From Collinsella sp. AF02-46-1 (lineage in GTDB: Bacteria; Actinomycetota; Coriobacteriia; Coriobacteriales; Coriobacteriaceae), in assembly GCA_934876235.1 (NCBI GenBank), contig CAKXKM010000086.1:1-7364 (forward strand): a stretch of DNA of 7,364 bases. The letters are read 5' to 3'. The translations under genes and the position numbers were made by a program. Of this stretch, positions 6,361-7,364 are shown piece after piece. The notes beneath the pieces were generated by a model. It did no database searches and was not told the origin of the DNA. It worked only from the letters and a program-made list of their open reading frames with translations. Each line of letters begins with the position of its first letter. Positions within the stretch are counted from its first letter, which is position 1.

Positions 6361-6564
6361 TCATTGTTGATGAGAATCGGGCGCAGTGCCAAAAGCCCCG
6401 CTAGGCGAGATGTCGAACGGAAAGGTGCCGCAGCGATTGAACGCGGCGATAAACATGCGGATGGCGTTGGACGGCGTGGTGCCCACGAGCTGGGTTGCCG
6501 CCGCGAAGGCCGCCTTTTCCTCGGGCAAGACCTTCGCGACAACCGGGGTCATGTGTTCTGCCAT
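6361..6564 (-). CDS. RelB/DinJ-family antitoxin-like protein (ribbon-helix-helix), no adjacent toxin
   Basis: The protein has 67 residues and looks like a DinJ/RelB antitoxin. Residues 6-12 (TPVVAKV) form the DNA-contacting beta-strand, LPEEKAAFAAATQLVG the first helix, TTPSNAIRMFIAAFNRCG the second, and GTFPFDIS the conserved family end. Members normally bind their own promoter as dimers and wrap a YafQ/RelE-type toxin with the C-terminal part. Here only about 15 residues follow PFDI, whereas DinJ has over 30, so the toxin-binding part is much reduced. No toxin gene is present: the next gene, 34 bp downstream, encodes the CPBP protease. The start at 6564 is set by AAGGA upstream with 6-7 nt spacing and by the family N-terminus; an in-frame ATG at 6639 would add 25 residues across the leader hairpin. 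It may be a solitary autoregulator. Family assignment is strong; toxin neutralisation is unlikely to be its only role here. Confidence 0.8.
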   Translation of the reverse strand: MAEHMTPVVAKVLPEEKAAFAAATQLVGTTPSNAIRMFIAAFNRCGTFPFDISPSGAFGTAPDSHQQ

Positions 6565-6598
6565 GGCGCTTCCTTTTTGAAACGACGGTGGTGCGGAT

Positions 6599-6657
6599 AG
6601 ATGCGGGCCACGCGGCTGGGCGACGGGCTGTGAAGGCAACCCGATTGGCCCGCATCT
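6599..6657 (-). promoter_or_regulatory. Structured leader with 12-bp perfect inverted repeat upstream of the antitoxin-CPBP operon
   Basis: AGATGCGGGCCA (6599-6610) is the exact complement of TGGCCCGCATCT (6646-6657). The 35-nt interval contains an inner stem, CGGGCTG pairing with CAACCCG with one mismatch. The minus-strand transcript would form a long, partly branched stem ending about 34 nt before the antitoxin start. No T-tract follows on either strand, so it is not a simple terminator. It may be a cis-regulatory RNA or a site bound by a protein. Confidence 0.5.
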
Positions 6658-6676
6658 GGAGTGTGTTTCTACGGCG

Positions 6677-6724
6677 TTGGTATTACTTGGTATTCCTAAG
6701 TATTACCCCGCAGATAGAATACCA
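6677..6724. repeat. Three 10-bp direct repeats plus inverted copy: operator-like cluster
   Basis: TTGGTATTAC (6677-6686), TTGGTATTCC (6687-6696) and TAAGTATTAC (6697-6706) are tandem units at exact 10-bp spacing, one helical turn. GAATACCA (6717-6724) is the exact reverse complement of TGGTATTC (6688-6695). The cluster lies 110-160 bp upstream of the antitoxin start. Ribbon-helix-helix proteins bind such closely spaced half-sites, so the antitoxin is a candidate binder. No convincing -35/-10 pair was found beside it. Confidence 0.5.
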
Positions 6725-6780
6725 TACCCGACCCCATGGGGACGGAGAAAAAACGGATCATTTTGTTGCTGAGTAAGTAT

Positions 6781-7364
6781 TTAGAGCGTGATGATATCCG
6801 AGATATTGAGGGCCTGAGCGTCGACGGCATCGTGCGTGGCAAGCAACAGCATGCGACCGTCGAGCAAGTCGAGCACGACCTCGGCGCATGCGTCGCGTGC
6901 AGCGGTATCTAGACCGGTAAAGGGCTCGTCCAGAATCACCGCGTCGCCTGGGCACAGCAGGGCTCGAGCGATCTCGACGCGACGGCGCTGTCCGCCCGAA
7001 AGTTCGGCCACGCGAGCATGCACATCGACCCCCGGCACCAGCAGGCGCAACAGGGCTGCAGCACTCGAGGCATCCACGCGCGCGTCGGCGCACACCAGCA
7101 CGTTACCCAGGGCAGAGACGTCCTCGACCAGGCACACATCCTGAAACACCATGGAGCACGGCGCGCACTCCCCCGCCGCAAGGGCAAGGAGCGTCGACTT
7201 GCCCGCACCCGAGGCACCCATCACACAGATACGCCCAGACGCGGGCACGTTGAGCACCAGTCCGGCGAGCGCCGGCGCCCAGGGCGCGCGATCGCCCAGG
7301 GCGAGCGCAAGCTCCGCCGCAGCGCCATCACTCGCGGTCCCCGCGCGCCCGCGCAGTCCATGCC
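6781..7364 (-). CDS. ABC transporter ATP-binding protein (partial, gene enters window from the right)
   Basis: The open frame runs to the window edge without a stop, so the start lies outside; about 194 residues are visible. Coding begins near the edge with GDRAPWAPAL, then Walker A GASGAGKST (7218-7192), Q-loop MVFQD (Q at 7143-7141), signature LSGGQRRR (from 7002), Walker B AVILDEP (D-E at 6930-6925), D-loop GLD and H-loop ATHD (H at 6834-6832). All catalytic features are intact. The Walker A lysine is only 19 residues from the Q-loop glutamine, about half the usual 35-45, so a beta-strand region is missing; compact nitrate/sulfonate-type or permease-fused ATPases approach this. The protein ends seven residues after NISDI at a TAA (6781-6783). 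The residues before GDR are Ala/Gly-rich and could be a linker to a permease domain. The transported substrate is unknown. It shares strand with the antitoxin gene, 216 bp downstream. Confidence 0.88.
   Translation of the reverse strand, partial: HGLRGRAGTASDGAAAELALALGDRAPWAPALAGLVLNVPASGRICVMGASGAGKSTLLALAAGECAPCSMVFQDVCLVEDVSALGNVLVCADARVDASSAAALLRLLVPGVDVHARVAELSGGQRRRVEIARALLCPGDAVILDEPFTGLDTAARDACAEVVLDLLDGRMLLLATHDAVDAQALNISDIITL

Noticed and set aside
6386..6580. Plus-strand small frame opposite the antitoxin as a hidden toxin
   Set aside because: It is the antisense shadow of the antitoxin, with no toxin motif or ribosome binding site.
6732..6753. CCCCATGGGG palindrome next to a six-T run (minus strand) as terminator of the ABC gene
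   Set aside because: On the minus strand the T-run comes before the hairpin, the wrong order for an intrinsic terminator; on the plus strand it is an A-run.
1..7364. CRISPR array, tRNA, rRNA or transposase genes
   Set aside because: I saw no regularly spaced repeat-spacer units, cloverleaf sequences, rRNA segments or transposase motifs on either strand.

Overview
The window looks like chromosomal DNA from a high-GC gut actinobacterium, most likely the Coriobacteriia (Collinsella-like). This is an inference from GC-rich coding, strong AGGAGG-type ribosome binding sites, and a gene set (FucO-type dehydrogenase, DUF1275 protein, YgiQ, CPBP protease) that is common there. It is not proven by any marker gene in the window.

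Layout, left to right. A FucO-type iron-dependent alcohol dehydrogenase lies on the minus strand (61-1227), with a hairpin leader and a LacI-type operator-like palindrome upstream. Next is a markedly AT-rich island (about 1280-2260). It holds a long leader with inverted repeats and one plus-strand gene (1643-2179) for a protein resembling the LURP-one/YxjI (tubby-like) fold, probably acquired horizontally. Two hairpins follow; the second is a clear intrinsic terminator for the next minus-strand gene. That gene (2301-3017) encodes a DUF1275/YoaK membrane protein. It is divergent from a large plus-strand YgiQ-type radical SAM gene (3271-5418), and the shared 253-bp spacer carries a perfect 12-bp inverted repeat that runs into a -10-like element. 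ygiQ converges on a CPBP intramembrane protease gene (minus, 5415-6326), and the two stop codons share one CTAG.

The right third is the most unusual part. A short RelB/DinJ-type antitoxin gene (minus, 6361-6564) has no toxin gene beside it. It sits 34 bp upstream of the CPBP protease gene with no terminator between, so the two look like an operon. Its upstream region has a 12-bp perfect inverted repeat that can fold the leader RNA, preceded by three 10-bp direct repeats and an inverted copy, which look like an operator. The window ends inside an ABC-transporter ATPase gene on the same strand (6781 to beyond the edge), whose segment between Walker A and the Q-loop is unusually short.

How the genes relate: fucO reduces lactaldehyde to 1,2-propanediol in fucose or rhamnose fermentation and appears to be a stand-alone regulated unit. 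DUF1275 and ygiQ are unrelated neighbours sharing a spacer. The antitoxin-CPBP pair is the only plausible undescribed module, and its function cannot be read from sequence alone.
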